Positions 1 to 9,234 of a stretch of 64,000 nt of DNA are shown here, piece by piece. The notes under the pieces were generated by a model. The model did no database searches. It was not told the origin of the DNA and saw nothing but the letters and a program-made list of their open reading frames with translations. The first letter of the stretch is position 1. Each line of letters begins with the position of its first letter. The stretch is from an uncultured Paraglaciecola sp. (GTDB taxonomy: Bacteria; Pseudomonadota; Gammaproteobacteria; Enterobacterales; Alteromonadaceae). The position numbers were made by a program, and so were the translations under genes. Where the stretch lies: positions 1 to 64,000 of the forward strand of contig CANMKA010000008.1 in NCBI GenBank assembly GCA_947498355.1, written 5' to 3'.

Positions 1-35
1 TGTATTGCTCTGACATATATTCGGGCTTAACTATT

Positions 36-200
36 TTATAGCGCCCCTGATGTAATACGAACCTACACACCCTAAAACTGAGAATCACCCATGCGGTTTA
101 TCATAGCCTTGTCCGTATCGGGTTTGATGTAGGTTGGTTGGCACCTTTTGTTCATAACGTAACTAAAGCAATCGATAGGCGGTTATCAGGGGCGCTATAA
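36..200. repeat. 16-bp perfect inverted repeat bounding a 165-bp segment
   Basis: The arms at 36-51 (TTATAGCGCCCCTGAT) and 185-200 are exact reverse complements. Between them is a second, shorter inverted pair, AACCTACA near 60-67 and TGTAGGTT near 127-134, so the whole stretch could fold into one long interrupted hairpin. It lies against the broken recombinase gene. No target-site duplication is visible at the outer ends. It could be a small non-autonomous element, a recombinase accessory site or a degenerate cassette end; the sequence alone does not decide. Confidence 0.5.
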
Positions 201-201
201 G

Positions 202-428
202 GAAGGTAAGCTGTCTGAAATGGTAGGTATGTGAAACTCAGCGGTATGAAAAGAGGTGGTGCTTGTCATTTATTTAGACATGCTACGGCCACTATCATGC
301 TGGCTAGCGGCGCAGAGCTTCGTCATGTACAAGAGATGTTAGGTCATGCCGATATCTGGACTACTCAGATATATACACATGTATCTCGTGCAAAACTGAC
401 GGAGGTGTACAATAAAAGTCATCCATGA
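202..428 (+). pseudogene. tyrosine recombinase/integrase C-terminal remnant, frameshifted
   Basis: This is the last part of a phage/plasmid-type tyrosine recombinase. The longest open piece begins at a GTG at 231 and gives 65 residues. It carries the HLFRH box, the conserved second histidine in [12 protein letters not shown], and the catalytic tyrosine in IYTHVS, ending in the SHP tail common to this family. Intact enzymes are about 300 residues, so the N-terminal domain and first catalytic arginine are missing. At 202-228 another frame encodes EGKLSEMVG, which would fit directly before RYVKLSG of the main frame; this suggests a small indel near 225-230. It is a decayed mobile-element gene and cannot be catalytically active alone. 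Confidence 0.75.
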
Positions 429-465
429 GCGTTGAGTGAGCAGCGTCTATATTAATCAATACTGG

Positions 466-493
466 CAATGGTAATGCAAATGCATTACCATTG
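466..493. promoter_or_regulatory. palindromic operator candidate for prlF-yhaV
   Basis: CAATGGTAATGC at 466-477 and its exact reverse complement at 482-493 are separated by four bases. The palindrome ends 28 bp before the likely prlF start. Antitoxins of the AbrB/SpoVT swapped-hairpin type usually repress their own operon by binding palindromes in this position. The site also contains the ATG at 468, one reason that ATG is probably not the translation start. Confidence 0.55.
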
Positions 494-521
494 TTTCATT
501 CGACCAATTGAGGACATTGTT

Positions 522-851
522 ATGCCACAATTACCGTTAGAAACAGAATCAACTTTAACTGAGCGCTTTCAGACGACAGTGCCTAGTATTGTGCGTAAAG
601 CATTGCACTTGGGTAAAAGAGACAAGATTAAGTTTACTGTCCAAGCGGATGGGAACGTCACATTATCTCGTGCTGAGCAAAGTGAAACTGACCCAGCCCT
701 TGATGCATTTTTGTCATTTTTAGGTCATGATATACAAAACCATCCAGAACGAATTCAACCTCTCAGTGCTTCAATGAAAGATAGTGCCGCGTCATTGATT
801 ACTGATGTCGAGATTGACTTGGATGCACCGCTTTCAGAAGACGATGAATAA
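522..851 (+). CDS. prlF: antitoxin PrlF (AbrB/SpoVT family)
   Basis: A 109-residue antitoxin of the PrlF (SohA) type, whose partner YhaV is encoded directly downstream. The N-terminal half (ESTLTERFQTTVPSIVRKAL) is the swapped-hairpin AbrB DNA-binding fold; the C-terminal acidic tail, ending DAPLSEDDE, is expected to wrap the toxin. The frame is open from an ATG at 468, but the ATG at 522 is preferred. It has GAGGA at the right spacing, gives the usual family length (about 110), and leaves the upstream palindrome outside the gene as an operator. The stop at 849-851 is two bases before the toxin start, so the genes are translationally coupled. It should neutralise YhaV and repress the operon. 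Confidence 0.85.
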   Translation: MPQLPLETESTLTERFQTTVPSIVRKALHLGKRDKIKFTVQADGNVTLSRAEQSETDPALDAFLSFLGHDIQNHPERIQPLSASMKDSAASLITDVEIDLDAPLSEDDE

Positions 852-853
852 CC

Positions 854-1330
854 TTGCCTGATACACTGCCTATTGTTGTCAATGGTTGGACGCTTTATGC
901 CCATCCTTTATTCGTTGAGCAATTCGAAGTATTGACTGACAAAGTCGAGAAGCTGAAAGCAAAAGACCCGAAAGGTTATGTGAAGAAGAATGCCACTAAA
1001 CGATTGGCAGCTATTCATAAACTGGCCTTTGAAATAATCCCGCAAGACCCTACTAAGTCTGAATACCGCCAAGGTACTACTTTAGGCGAAACCAACAAGC
1101 ATTGGTTTAGAGCAAAATTTTTTCAACAATACAGACTATTCTTTAGATACCACCAACAATCAAAGGTAATTGTCTACGCATGGGTCAACGATGAGAGCAC
1201 TAAACGTGCTTACGAAAGCAAAAACGATGCTTATAAAATCTTCGCAAAAATGCTAACCTCAGGTAACCCACCAGATGATTGGGATGCTCTTTTAAAATCA
1301 GCTTCTCCAGCCAAGAAAGCGTCTAACTAA
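854..1330 (+). CDS. yhaV: YhaV-family toxin (ribosome-associated endoribonuclease)
   Basis: This 158-residue protein follows the whole length of the YhaV toxin family (E. coli YhaV is about 154). Recognisable parts are VNGWTLYAHPLF at the N-terminus, the central RYRLFFRYH-like segment (QYRLFFRYHQQSKVIVYAWVNDE) and the C-terminal MLTSGNPPDDWDALL. YhaV is a RelE-superfamily mRNA interferase that cleaves translated mRNA and slows growth when freed from PrlF. The start is a TTG two bases after the prlF stop; no upstream ATG exists in frame. The pair sits beside a recombinase remnant, which suggests arrival on mobile DNA. All core segments are present, so activity is likely but untested. Confidence 0.85.
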   Translation: MPDTLPIVVNGWTLYAHPLFVEQFEVLTDKVEKLKAKDPKGYVKKNATKRLAAIHKLAFEIIPQDPTKSEYRQGTTLGETNKHWFRAKFFQQYRLFFRYHQQSKVIVYAWVNDESTKRAYESKNDAYKIFAKMLTSGNPPDDWDALLKSASPAKKASN

Positions 1331-1515
1331 TACCACTCTAAATGCTGATCTGATCCGGTAAAACAGGACACTGCATTAAGCGACCAATAATGGATTTCTC
1401 AATTGAGATAAACTTAGTTGCTGCTTTTATTGCACTGTAATTTTTATGACAATAAAAAGCTTGAAACCCAACACAGAGAATCTGTAGGTTAAGGAGCAGT
1501 AGAATTGTTAAATCC

Positions 1516-1553
1516 AAAGCCTCGCCCTCGCTGACCTAAGCTTGCGAGGCTTT
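1516..1553 (+). terminator. terminator between yhaV and tldD
   Basis: A 10-bp perfect stem (AAAGCCTCGC at 1516-1525, GCGAGGCTTT at 1544-1553) with an 18-base loop, followed on the plus strand by GTTTATT. It lies between the convergent yhaV and tldD genes. The T-tract is better on the plus strand. The rest of 1331-1587 shows nothing I can name. Confidence 0.55.
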
Positions 1554-1587
1554 GTTTATTGTGTGCATTCAACTCAGAAAAATAGCG

Positions 1588-3030
1588 TTAAGCTGTGCCG
1601 CCTACGGTCAACTCATCAACTTTCAAGGTGGGTTGGCCTACACCCACAGGCACGCTTTGCCCGTCTTTACCACAAACACCCACGCCTCGGTCTAACTCTA
1701 AATCATTGCCTATCATAGAGATTTTTTGCATGGCTTCGGGGCCATTGCCAATTAGAGTTGCGCCTTTAATCGGCGAGGTGATTTTACCTTTTTCAATCAA
1801 GTAGGCTTCTGAGGTTGAAAAAACGAATTTCCCAGAGGTAATATCAACTTGGCCACCGCCAAAATTGGGGGCATAAATACCATTTTCGATAGAGGCGATA
1901 ATCTCTTCAGGCTCAGATTTCCCCCCTAACATGTAGGTGTTGGTCATTCTTGGCATAGGTAAATGGGCATATGACTCACGACGGCCATTTCCTGTAGCCG
2001 GTACTCCCATCAAGCGCGCATTCATTTTATCTTGCATGTATCCCTTGAGTACGCCATCTTCAATCAGTACATTGTATTGAGTAGGCGTGCCTTCATCATC
2101 AACACTTAAGGAGCCTCGGCGATTGGCCAAGGTGCCATCATCTACCACTGTGCATCCTTTGGCGGCGACTTGTTCACCTACGCGACCACTAAAGGTAGAC
2201 GCTCCCTTACGGTTAAAGTCTCCCTCTAAGCCATGTCCTACGGCTTCGTGTAATAACACGCCAGGCCAACCACAGCCTAGAACGACTGGCATTTGTCCGG
2301 CGGGCGCTGGGATAGCCTGCATGTTAATTCGTGCCATGTGAATTGCTTCGTCTGCAATTTGTTGAAAACGAGGGCGACCCTCATCATCAGCCTGAAAATA
2401 ATCGTAAGCGTAGCGCCCACCAGCACCTGCACCACCACGCTCTCTGCGACCGTCTTGTTCCATTAACACCGAGCAATTCAAGCGAATAAGTGGACGAATA
2501 TCAGTACAAAATGTGCCATCGGTTGCTGCAATTAAGACTTCTTCGTACACGCCACTTAAACTCACCACCACTTGTGTAAGGGCTGGTTCTTGAGAACGAA
2601 TATACTCATCAACTAAGCGTAATAAGGCAATTTTTTCTTGCTCTTGCATACCCAATAGGGGGTTATCTGAGGCATAGCGACTGTGGGCAGAGCAGCCACT
2701 GAATGCAGCCACCTTATGGCTGCCTCCTTGAGGCGAAATGCTACGAGCAGCCTTCGCAGCTTTTAACAAAGCAGCTGGCGATATATCGTCTGAATACGCA
2801 AATCCGGTTTTCTCACCGCTTACAGCACGTACCCCAACTCCTCGTTCAATGTTATAGCTGCCTTCTTTAATAATGCCGTCTTCTAAGACCCAGGTTTCGT
2901 GTTGACTAGACTGGAAATACAAATCGCCATAATCATTATTATGAACATGTATGGTGTCCAGAGCAGAGGCGAGAGTGTCGCGATCTAAATTCGATGCGGT
3001 AAGTAAATTATCTTCTACCAAATTAGCCAA
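1588..3030 (-). CDS. tldD: metalloprotease TldD
   Basis: TldD is half of the TldD/TldE(PmbA) heterodimeric zinc protease that degrades unfolded peptides, matures microcin-type peptides and destabilises antitoxins such as CcdA. The protein has 480 residues, the usual length. The zinc motif HEAVGH is at about residues 260-265 within [14 protein letters not shown], and the C-terminal [12 protein letters not shown] segment carries the third-ligand cysteine. The start is a TTG preceded by AGGAG at good spacing; it overlaps the end of the amidohydrolase gene by 8 bp, so the two are co-translated. It is the last gene of the mre-to-tldD run. Its partner pmbA is not in the window. A role against the nearby PrlF antitoxin would be pure speculation. 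Confidence 0.93.
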   Translation of the reverse strand: MANLVEDNLLTASNLDRDTLASALDTIHVHNNDYGDLYFQSSQHETWVLEDGIIKEGSYNIERGVGVRAVSGEKTGFAYSDDISPAALLKAAKAARSISPQGGSHKVAAFSGCSAHSRYASDNPLLGMQEQEKIALLRLVDEYIRSQEPALTQVVVSLSGVYEEVLIAATDGTFCTDIRPLIRLNCSVLMEQDGRRERGGAGAGGRYAYDYFQADDEGRPRFQQIADEAIHMARINMQAIPAPAGQMPVVLGCGWPGVLLHEAVGHGLEGDFNRKGASTFSGRVGEQVAAKGCTVVDDGTLANRRGSLSVDDEGTPTQYNVLIEDGVLKGYMQDKMNARLMGVPATGNGRRESYAHLPMPRMTNTYMLGGKSEPEEIIASIENGIYAPNFGGGQVDITSGKFVFSTSEAYLIEKGKITSPIKGATLIGNGPEAMQKISMIGNDLELDRGVGVCGKDGQSVPVGVGQPTLKVDELTVGGTA

Positions 3031-3850
3031 GGTAACTCCTGAATTGATTGTGCTGACGTATCGGCATCTTAGTGCGAATATCGTGTAAGTCGTCGGGTTC
3101 TAAGTGTGCCACTATGCTACCTGTATGATGCGGTAGCTCTGCCAGCGTTTCTCCCCAAGGAGATATGATACAGGAGTGACCGAATGTTTGTCGTTGATTT
3201 GCATGGGTTCCGGTTTGATTAGCGGCTACCAAAAAACACTGGTTTTCGATCGCGCGAGCAGTGAGTAATGGATACCAATGGGCTTTGCCTGTTGCTAAGG
3301 TGAAAGCCGCAGGGATCGCCAATACCGATAAAGGGGCAATTTCGCTCATTGCCGCAAACATGCCTGCAAAACGAATATCATAACAAATTGCCACACCTAA
3401 GGTGCCAAAAGGAGAATCGACCACCACCAATCGCTGACCCTTTTGGGTGCGGTCAGATTCTCGATAGCTGCCAGTGCTATCAGCAACCTGAGCATCAAAC
3501 AAATGGATTTTCTGATATTCATCGACCAGTCGACCGTGATCATCAAAAATTAAACAAGATGCTGTGTATTTTTCTGGGGTGCTACAAAGTAATGGAAAGC
3601 TACCAGCCACTAGCCACACCTCAAATTGCTTTGCGAGTTGGGCCAGCTTAGCCTGAATTGGCCCTGCATTTTTTCGCTCTGCGAGATCATAAATATGCGT
3701 ATCAGATGCGCCAAAACAGGCAAAACATTCGGGTAACACCACCAAACAGGGGCGCTCTGGGGGTAAACTTCTAAGTTGTTGTTCGACGTACGCCAAATTA
3801 GCCCCAACGTCAGGCCCAGAAGTCATTTGAATCGCCACTAGATTAGCCAT
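3023..3850 (-). CDS. nitrilase-superfamily amidohydrolase (NIT/YbeM-like)
   Basis: A carbon-nitrogen hydrolase of about 275 residues. The catalytic triad of the family is visible: Glu41 (VVLPECFA), Lys114 (YQKIHLFD) and Cys156 (AICYDIRF). Relatives of this branch hydrolyse omega-amides or deaminated glutathione, acting in metabolite repair in the cytoplasm; the exact substrate cannot be read from the sequence. The frame is open to 3868, but the ATG at 3850 is preferred because GGGAG precedes it and it overlaps the yhdP stop by only 8 bp. The gene sits between yhdP and tldD, an arrangement I associate with Alteromonadales. E. coli lacks this gene at the equivalent place. Confidence 0.85.
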   Translation of the reverse strand: MANLVAIQMTSGPDVGANLAYVEQQLRSLPPERPCLVVLPECFACFGASDTHIYDLAERKNAGPIQAKLAQLAKQFEVWLVAGSFPLLCSTPEKYTASCLIFDDHGRLVDEYQKIHLFDAQVADSTGSYRESDRTQKGQRLVVVDSPFGTLGVAICYDIRFAGMFAAMSEIAPLSVLAIPAAFTLATGKAHWYPLLTARAIENQCFLVAANQTGTHANQRQTFGHSCIISPWGETLAELPHHTGSIVAHLEPDDLHDIRTKMPIRQHNQFRSYLG

Positions 3851-6800
3851 TCGTGACATCTCCCTCACTAACCGGTGCAGAATTAATAGGCAGTCTGTTA
3901 GGATCGATTAAATCACTTTCCATAGGCACGTCGTCAGGCTCCGTTGTCGGCTGAACCCTAGCAGGCAGCACTATGTCTTTACTATCTCGCCCTAGCTCTT
4001 CTAACTTGGGCTCGTCGAATGGCCCAGTCAGAGAGAATTTAATATTAGAAATCACCTTAGCCGATGTGAGTACCTGATCTATCGCCAAAGCCGCGATAGC
4101 AGTAGCTGGATTAACCATCCATGCCACAATCACAGGTAAGCTAGAGGTAACTTTGGGGGTAAAATCAATTTGGTAATTTAATTGCTGGGCCACAAGATCA
4201 GTACTGCCACGCATAGCAATATCACCCGCGCCACCATCAACTAAAATATCTTGAGAACTGGCTATGCCATTTTCAATCTGGAAGCTGCCATTAATTTGAT
4301 CATAAAAGAAGCCTTTAGCGAATACGTCTCGAAAGTCTAAGCTCAATTTACGGACCAAAGACTCTAAACTGAGTAGGCTAAATATTCGAGATCCTTTGTC
4401 TGTGACTTCGGTTAAATAACCATCACTCAAATACATATTGAGCTGTCCGTTTAGGCTCTCAAAGTTAAATTCGTAGGGCGCGTGCTGCCAACTTAGGTCA
4501 AACTCGCTAGAGGCCTTAGAGTCTTTGATTCCCGAGTCTAATTCAAATTCCTTCAAAAAAGCGCCAAAGTCACCACTGGTGAACTCTCCGGCTAAACGCG
4601 TACTGCTCTGCCCTCCAGATAAAAACCAATCCCCTTCAGCAAACAAGGTACCATGTTCAGTTTTAAAACGCGCTTGCTCAATACGCATCCCTTGGTTAGT
4701 TTTACTCAGAGAGACATCAATTTTACCTAAATACTGACCAAGTAATTTGCAATCGCGGCAGGTAAAATTGACTGGCGGTAAGCTAGCCAACTCAGGAGTA
4801 AACCCTTTACCTTTTTGCTCACTTTGATTATCACGCTGCTCCCATCGAGCCAAATTCAAAAAGTCTGCGTCAATATTTACGCCTTTATTCAACCAGTCTT
4901 TGTAAAATACGACTTCCATACGCGCTTCTTTGGCATTGACATCCAACATCCAAGCTTCATCGGTATTTTTCGCCACTAAAGCTAATTTAGACAAACGCTG
5001 AGAAGCCAGAATAGCCGAATCGGCATTAATAAAAATACGTCTAGGGGCAGACAACAAAGACTTACCCGACTCCGAATCTCCGCCTGCTATTTTATCAATT
5101 ACCGGATACCAAAGATCCGCATCAAGTTCGGCGACATTAGCAGACACACTAAACCCTAGTCCCATTCTCATTAGCTCTGACTCACCTACTGCTAAATGTG
5201 CCCGGGAAAATTGCATATCTTTATGGGGTAAATTGCCATTAAATTGGACCTCATTACCTAAGGTAATCTTAACCGAAGATGCCTGTTGGTTACCTTGACT
5301 AAGCAAAGTTAAAGGCAAGGGCTGACCATTTGATGTGTTAAACGGCTCGGGCAGCGATGATTCCACTCCCAGTAACTCAGTAAAAACCTTGGCCGAATAG
5401 ACAAACCCTTGAGTAGGTATGGTTAAGTCAACCTCTGCTTGCCACGCATCTCGTCCGACTAAATAGGGGCTTAAATTTGGATAGAAATCCGCTAACAGTG
5501 GCGACACATCCCAATTCCCGCCCAGATTGACTTTAGCTTGATAACCTTGTGGTTGTTGAGCACCCGAGAAACCTGTGACGACAGGCTGACCTAACAAATT
5601 GCCGGTTATCTCCTCGAACTCAACTTGATCGTTTTTAAACCTTGCCACACCCACAACTTGTTCCAAGGTGAAATCTAAATTAGGTATCAATATCCGGTTC
5701 TGATTTAAATGCACCTGGCCCGATGCCACTATATTTTTACCTGTTAAGGGGATCTGTAAGGTTAGATCTGTGTCAACCGGCCCTTTAATTTGAACTTGCT
5801 GTAGGGTTTTACCTAGAGTATCCGCCAAGCTAGATTGCTCGATAAGCTCTGTTACTTGTTGGCCAAAAGCATTGCCTTTGGCATCTATAGTGAGGACCGA
5901 CGAAGCAGTGAGACCCGGCAGATGCGCCGAGAGGCTAAGTATATCAACCTCCATCAACTGTCCATGTGACGTTTGAAAGGACAGCCCTTGGTTTTCAAAT
6001 AACAATGCCATGTCTAAATCGGTAACTGCGGGCCAATCTGGTGCAAACTTGAACTGCCCATTTTTTAAATCAATACTCGCTTGAAATACCCCTTGATTCT
6101 GTTCAAACGGAAACTGAGAAAGTGAACCAGACCAAATAACCTGTGCTTTTGCAATATCCCCACCTTGCACCGCACGATTCAAAAAACGTTTAGTACCTTC
6201 GCCCATGGCGTGGGTTGGGTACAACTGAGATAAATCTGCAATGGCAATATCAGAGATATCTACCGATAACGACATGAAGCCGTCTGTACTGCGAAAAAAG
6301 CCCTGTGGTTTAACAGTAACCAGCTCACTTTTAAAAAGTGCATTATCAAAAAATAATTGCCAACCGTCTTGTTGCTGTTGCACATACATATCTAGATAGA
6401 AGCGCTGATAGGCCAAGTCGTCTGGCAAAACCTTATCTACCAAAAAATGACCCGATTTACTTTTAACCGCAATTAGACCGCCATTATTGTGCCACTTTAC
6501 ATTCGCTTGTAAGTCTTCTACGCCGAGTAACGTTGAGGTTTGTTGCCACGTGATATTGCCAAGCTGCGACTCTATAATAAATCCCTGCTTTTGGCTGCTA
6601 ACAATCTGTAAAGTCTCGACTTGTGCTTCTGGACTAAGCATGTCTAGGGTTTGCAGTTGCTGACTATTAAGCCCAAGGGGTAAAAGCTCAATAATGGGAG
6701 ACACATTAAATTTGTCTGTGCTGGCAAGTTGCCATCCACCTTGTGAATCTAACTTGCCAGCCCACTGAGTGACTAATACTTGGTCATTAAACTGAGTCGT

Positions 6801-7658
6801 TAAGTTATTAAGATTAACTAGCCAATCCGATTGCTCAGGCATAGCAACTAAGCGCCCACCTAAAATTGCCGCAGAAATTTCCCCCTCTTCGGTACGCCAC
6901 TTAACTCGGCTATTCGATAAATCCAATTGGACAGACTGCAAGGCATTACGGTCAATAGATGCCCACATTACAAAACTGCCCCGGCCTTCGATTAACTCTC
7001 CAGAATTGACTCTGGCTTGCTCTAACCAAGGAGATAAATCGACATCTTCTCCCTTAGCGTAAAACGTACCTTCTAGGTCTTCTTTACCACCGTATAAATC
7101 AAGAATGAAGGATGCAGAATTGCTCGCAATTTCTTCAATTTGCAACTGCCCGACGCCTTGGTGATGCTCATCTTTGTTTACCCAAGATACTTGATCAACG
7201 AGTACAACTTGTTGCTCATCTCCTGTGTTAAGAATAATGCGGCTGTCACTAATAGAAAAGAGATGAAGCTGTTGCAGAAACAATTTTTCAAGGGCATCGA
7301 CCAACTGGTAATCACCTTGACCTTGTCCCATTAAGTCGAGATCTAAGGTAAGTTGTAAATTACGCAAATCGAACAAATTGGAACGGACTTGTTTAGCGAG
7401 TATGGATTGCCAGAAATCGACTTCAATGGCAGTCTCTTGAATAGCCAATTGTACGGCAGAGGTACGCTTGGTAACTAATTCGAGGTTTTCGAGGACAATG
7501 GCAGGCCCATTTCCTTGCCACTTAGCGGAAATAGTACCAATTTTAACTTGCGCGCCTACTTGAGTAGAGAGCCAAGATTCAACATGATGTTTTTGATTGT
7601 TTAAATAAGGTAGGGAGTAGCGCACTAAACTGATTACAACAGCAAGGGTCACCACCAA
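3843..7658 (-). CDS. yhdP: YhdP family AsmA-like envelope lipid-transport protein
   Basis: A 1271-residue protein of the TIGR02099/YhdP family: an N-terminal membrane helix (TLAVVISLVRYSL region), a very long periplasmic beta-rich body of AsmA/VPS13-like repeats, and a conserved C-terminal block containing VIVAWMVNPATAIAALAIDQVL. YhdP, with TamB and YdbH, carries phospholipids between inner and outer membranes. The frame opens at a TTG at 7658 with no ribosome-binding site, and clear family-type N-terminal coding (YWLKKLWAFFAI) lies upstream in the same frame without a standard start codon. An ATG at 7762 in another frame would join it if one G were added to the run at 7711-7715. The 5' end is therefore uncertain. 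Confidence 0.88.
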   Translation of the reverse strand: MVVTLAVVISLVRYSLPYLNNQKHHVESWLSTQVGAQVKIGTISAKWQGNGPAIVLENLELVTKRTSAVQLAIQETAIEVDFWQSILAKQVRSNLFDLRNLQLTLDLDLMGQGQGDYQLVDALEKLFLQQLHLFSISDSRIILNTGDEQQVVLVDQVSWVNKDEHHQGVGQLQIEEIASNSASFILDLYGGKEDLEGTFYAKGEDVDLSPWLEQARVNSGELIEGRGSFVMWASIDRNALQSVQLDLSNSRVKWRTEEGEISAAILGGRLVAMPEQSDWLVNLNNLTTQFNDQVLVTQWAGKLDSQGGWQLASTDKFNVSPIIELLPLGLNSQQLQTLDMLSPEAQVETLQIVSSQKQGFIIESQLGNITWQQTSTLLGVEDLQANVKWHNNGGLIAVKSKSGHFLVDKVLPDDLAYQRFYLDMYVQQQQDGWQLFFDNALFKSELVTVKPQGFFRSTDGFMSLSVDISDIAIADLSQLYPTHAMGEGTKRFLNRAVQGGDIAKAQVIWSGSLSQFPFEQNQGVFQASIDLKNGQFKFAPDWPAVTDLDMALLFENQGLSFQTSHGQLMEVDILSLSAHLPGLTASSVLTIDAKGNAFGQQVTELIEQSSLADTLGKTLQQVQIKGPVDTDLTLQIPLTGKNIVASGQVHLNQNRILIPNLDFTLEQVVGVARFKNDQVEFEEITGNLLGQPVVTGFSGAQQPQGYQAKVNLGGNWDVSPLLADFYPNLSPYLVGRDAWQAEVDLTIPTQGFVYSAKVFTELLGVESSLPEPFNTSNGQPLPLTLLSQGNQQASSVKITLGNEVQFNGNLPHKDMQFSRAHLAVGESELMRMGLGFSVSANVAELDADLWYPVIDKIAGGDSESGKSLLSAPRRIFINADSAILASQRLSKLALVAKNTDEAWMLDVNAKEARMEVVFYKDWLNKGVNIDADFLNLARWEQRDNQSEQKGKGFTPELASLPPVNFTCRDCKLLGQYLGKIDVSLSKTNQGMRIEQARFKTEHGTLFAEGDWFLSGGQSSTRLAGEFTSGDFGAFLKEFELDSGIKDSKASSEFDLSWQHAPYEFNFESLNGQLNMYLSDGYLTEVTDKGSRIFSLLSLESLVRKLSLDFRDVFAKGFFYDQINGSFQIENGIASSQDILVDGGAGDIAMRGSTDLVAQQLNYQIDFTPKVTSSLPVIVAWMVNPATAIAALAIDQVLTSAKVISNIKFSLTGPFDEPKLEELGRDSKDIVLPARVQPTTEPDDVPMESDLIDPNRLPINSAPVSEGDVTNG

Positions 7659-7710
7659 AATGGCAAAAAAGGCCCACAGCTTTTTTAACCAATAAGCCGT
7701 GTAATAGGAT

Positions 7711-7720
7711 CCCCCTTTTT
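7711..7720 (-). other. homopolymer run A5G5 at a probable frame interruption in yhdP
   Basis: The coding strand reads AAAAAGGGGG. Upstream of it an ATG at 7762 opens MVERVVQSQQTRHSKKG in one frame. Downstream, the frame that becomes YhdP reads GSYYTAYWLKKLW. One extra G would fuse the two without a stop. Explanations are a sequencing indel, slippage-based phase variation, programmed -1 frameshifting at A-AAG-GGG, or initiation at the unsupported downstream TTG. Confidence 0.5.
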
Positions 7721-7770
7721 GCTGTGCCTTGTTTGTTGCGATTGGACTACCCTCTCAACCATGGGTGATG

Positions 7771-9234
7771 CTACATCATCACCACATCGAACTTATCTTG
7801 ACTATATAAAGCCTCGGCATGCACGTTAATCTGCTTGGTAACGAACATTTCCAATTCAGCCAACATGTGGGACTCCTCACCTAATAAGGCTTCTGCCACT
7901 TTCGGTGAAGCGTAAACCACAAACTTATCGGCGTCGTAGGCTCGGCTTACCCTTACTACTTCACGCATAATTTCAAAACAAACCGTCTCTATAGTTTTAA
8001 CTGAACCTCGGCCTTTACAAACTGGGCATTCACCACATAACACATGCTCTAAACTCTCGCGCGTGCGCTTGCGGGTCATTTCAATTAAACCAAGGGCAGT
8101 AAACCCATGAATATTGATTTTCGCTCTATCTTTACTTGTCGACTGCTCTAAGCTGTGTAAAACGCGGCGTTTGTGGTCTTGATTGGTCATATCGATAAAA
8201 TCAATCAAAATCATCCCCCCTAAATTACGTAAACGCAGTTGCCTAGCTATGGCTTGAGTCGCTTCAATATTGGTATTAAAGATGGTCTCTTCTAAATTCC
8301 TGTGGCCTACGAAAGCCCCAGTATTAATATCTATTGTAGTCATGGCTTCGGTTTGATCGATAATCAAATACCCACCTGACTTCAAATCGACTCGTCTTTC
8401 TAAAGAACGCTGGGTTTCATTTTCAACGTCGTATAAATCAAAAATCGGCCGCTCACCTTTGTAATACTCCAACAAACTTTTCAGTTCTGGGGCATATTCG
8501 GTGGTAAATTGCTGCAACTCGTTAAACGACAGTTTCGAGTCAATCCGAATTCTATCGAGCTGAGTACCCACAAAATCTCGAAGTACACGTCTCGCCAAAG
8601 GTAAATCTTCGTATAGAACATGAGACTTATTCTTCATGCGTGAGCGGATTTTATCCCATAGACGACGTAAAAAATCTGCATCTTGGGTCAACTCCTGTCC
8701 TTTTACGCCTTCAGCCGCTGTTCGCAGAATAAAACCGCCATGTTCACTGCAAAAATCTTGAACCAGATTTTTTAATCTTTCGCGCTCAGCTTCATCTTCT
8801 ATACGCTGAGACACGCCAACATGCTCAACACTAGGCATAAACACCAAATAACGTGACGGGATAGTAATATCTGTGGTTAAGCGGGCACCTTTAGTACCAA
8901 TTTGATCTTTTACCACTTGCACAACAATATTCTGTCCATCTCGCACCAATTCACGAATGTCTCGCTTCTGAATATGGCTAGATGATACTTCACCTGCTAT
9001 TTCGCTGTGTATTGCAATATCCGATGCATGTAAAAACGCAGCTTTGTCTAGGCCTATGTCCACAAATGCGGCCTGCATTCCCGGCAACACTCGACTCACT
9101 TTACCACGATAAATATTGCCGACTAATCCCCGTTTGGTATGTCGTTCAATATGAATTTCTTGCAAAATTCCATTTTCAATCAATGCCACTCTTGATTCAG
9201 AAGGCGTGACATTGATCAACAACTCAGCACTCAT
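7771..9234 (-). CDS. rng: ribonuclease G
   Basis: RNase G (CafA) cleaves single-stranded AU-rich RNA from 5'-monophosphate ends and matures the 5' end of 16S rRNA. At 487 residues it has the RNase G length, without the long RNase E scaffold tail. Visible parts are the S1 domain (about residues 35-125, GNIYRGKVSRVLPGMQAAFV), the DNase I-like catalytic core with the magnesium aspartates in TTIDINTG and ILIDFIDM, and the zinc-link CGECPVCKGRG. The first bases overlap the end of maf by 11 bp. The stop is 8 bp before the possible yhdP ATG. It belongs to the mre-maf-rng-yhdP run found in many gammaproteobacteria. Confidence 0.96.
   Translation of the reverse strand: MSAELLINVTPSESRVALIENGILQEIHIERHTKRGLVGNIYRGKVSRVLPGMQAAFVDIGLDKAAFLHASDIAIHSEIAGEVSSSHIQKRDIRELVRDGQNIVVQVVKDQIGTKGARLTTDITIPSRYLVFMPSVEHVGVSQRIEDEAERERLKNLVQDFCSEHGGFILRTAAEGVKGQELTQDADFLRRLWDKIRSRMKNKSHVLYEDLPLARRVLRDFVGTQLDRIRIDSKLSFNELQQFTTEYAPELKSLLEYYKGERPIFDLYDVENETQRSLERRVDLKSGGYLIIDQTEAMTTIDINTGAFVGHRNLEETIFNTNIEATQAIARQLRLRNLGGMILIDFIDMTNQDHKRRVLHSLEQSTSKDRAKINIHGFTALGLIEMTRKRTRESLEHVLCGECPVCKGRGSVKTIETVCFEIMREVVRVSRAYDADKFVVYASPKVAEALLGEESHMLAELEMFVTKQINVHAEALYSQDKFDVVMM

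Noticed and set aside
36..200. Integron attC site
   Set aside because: The segment is palindromic next to a tyrosine recombinase, but the right end lacks the GTTRRRY core and the arms are fully symmetrical, without the spacer asymmetry of attC. The recombinase remnant is not of the integron IntI type.
468..521. Extended N-terminus of PrlF from the ATG at 468
   Set aside because: That ATG lies inside the palindromic operator candidate, has no ribosome-binding site and makes the protein longer than its family. The ATG at 522 fits better.
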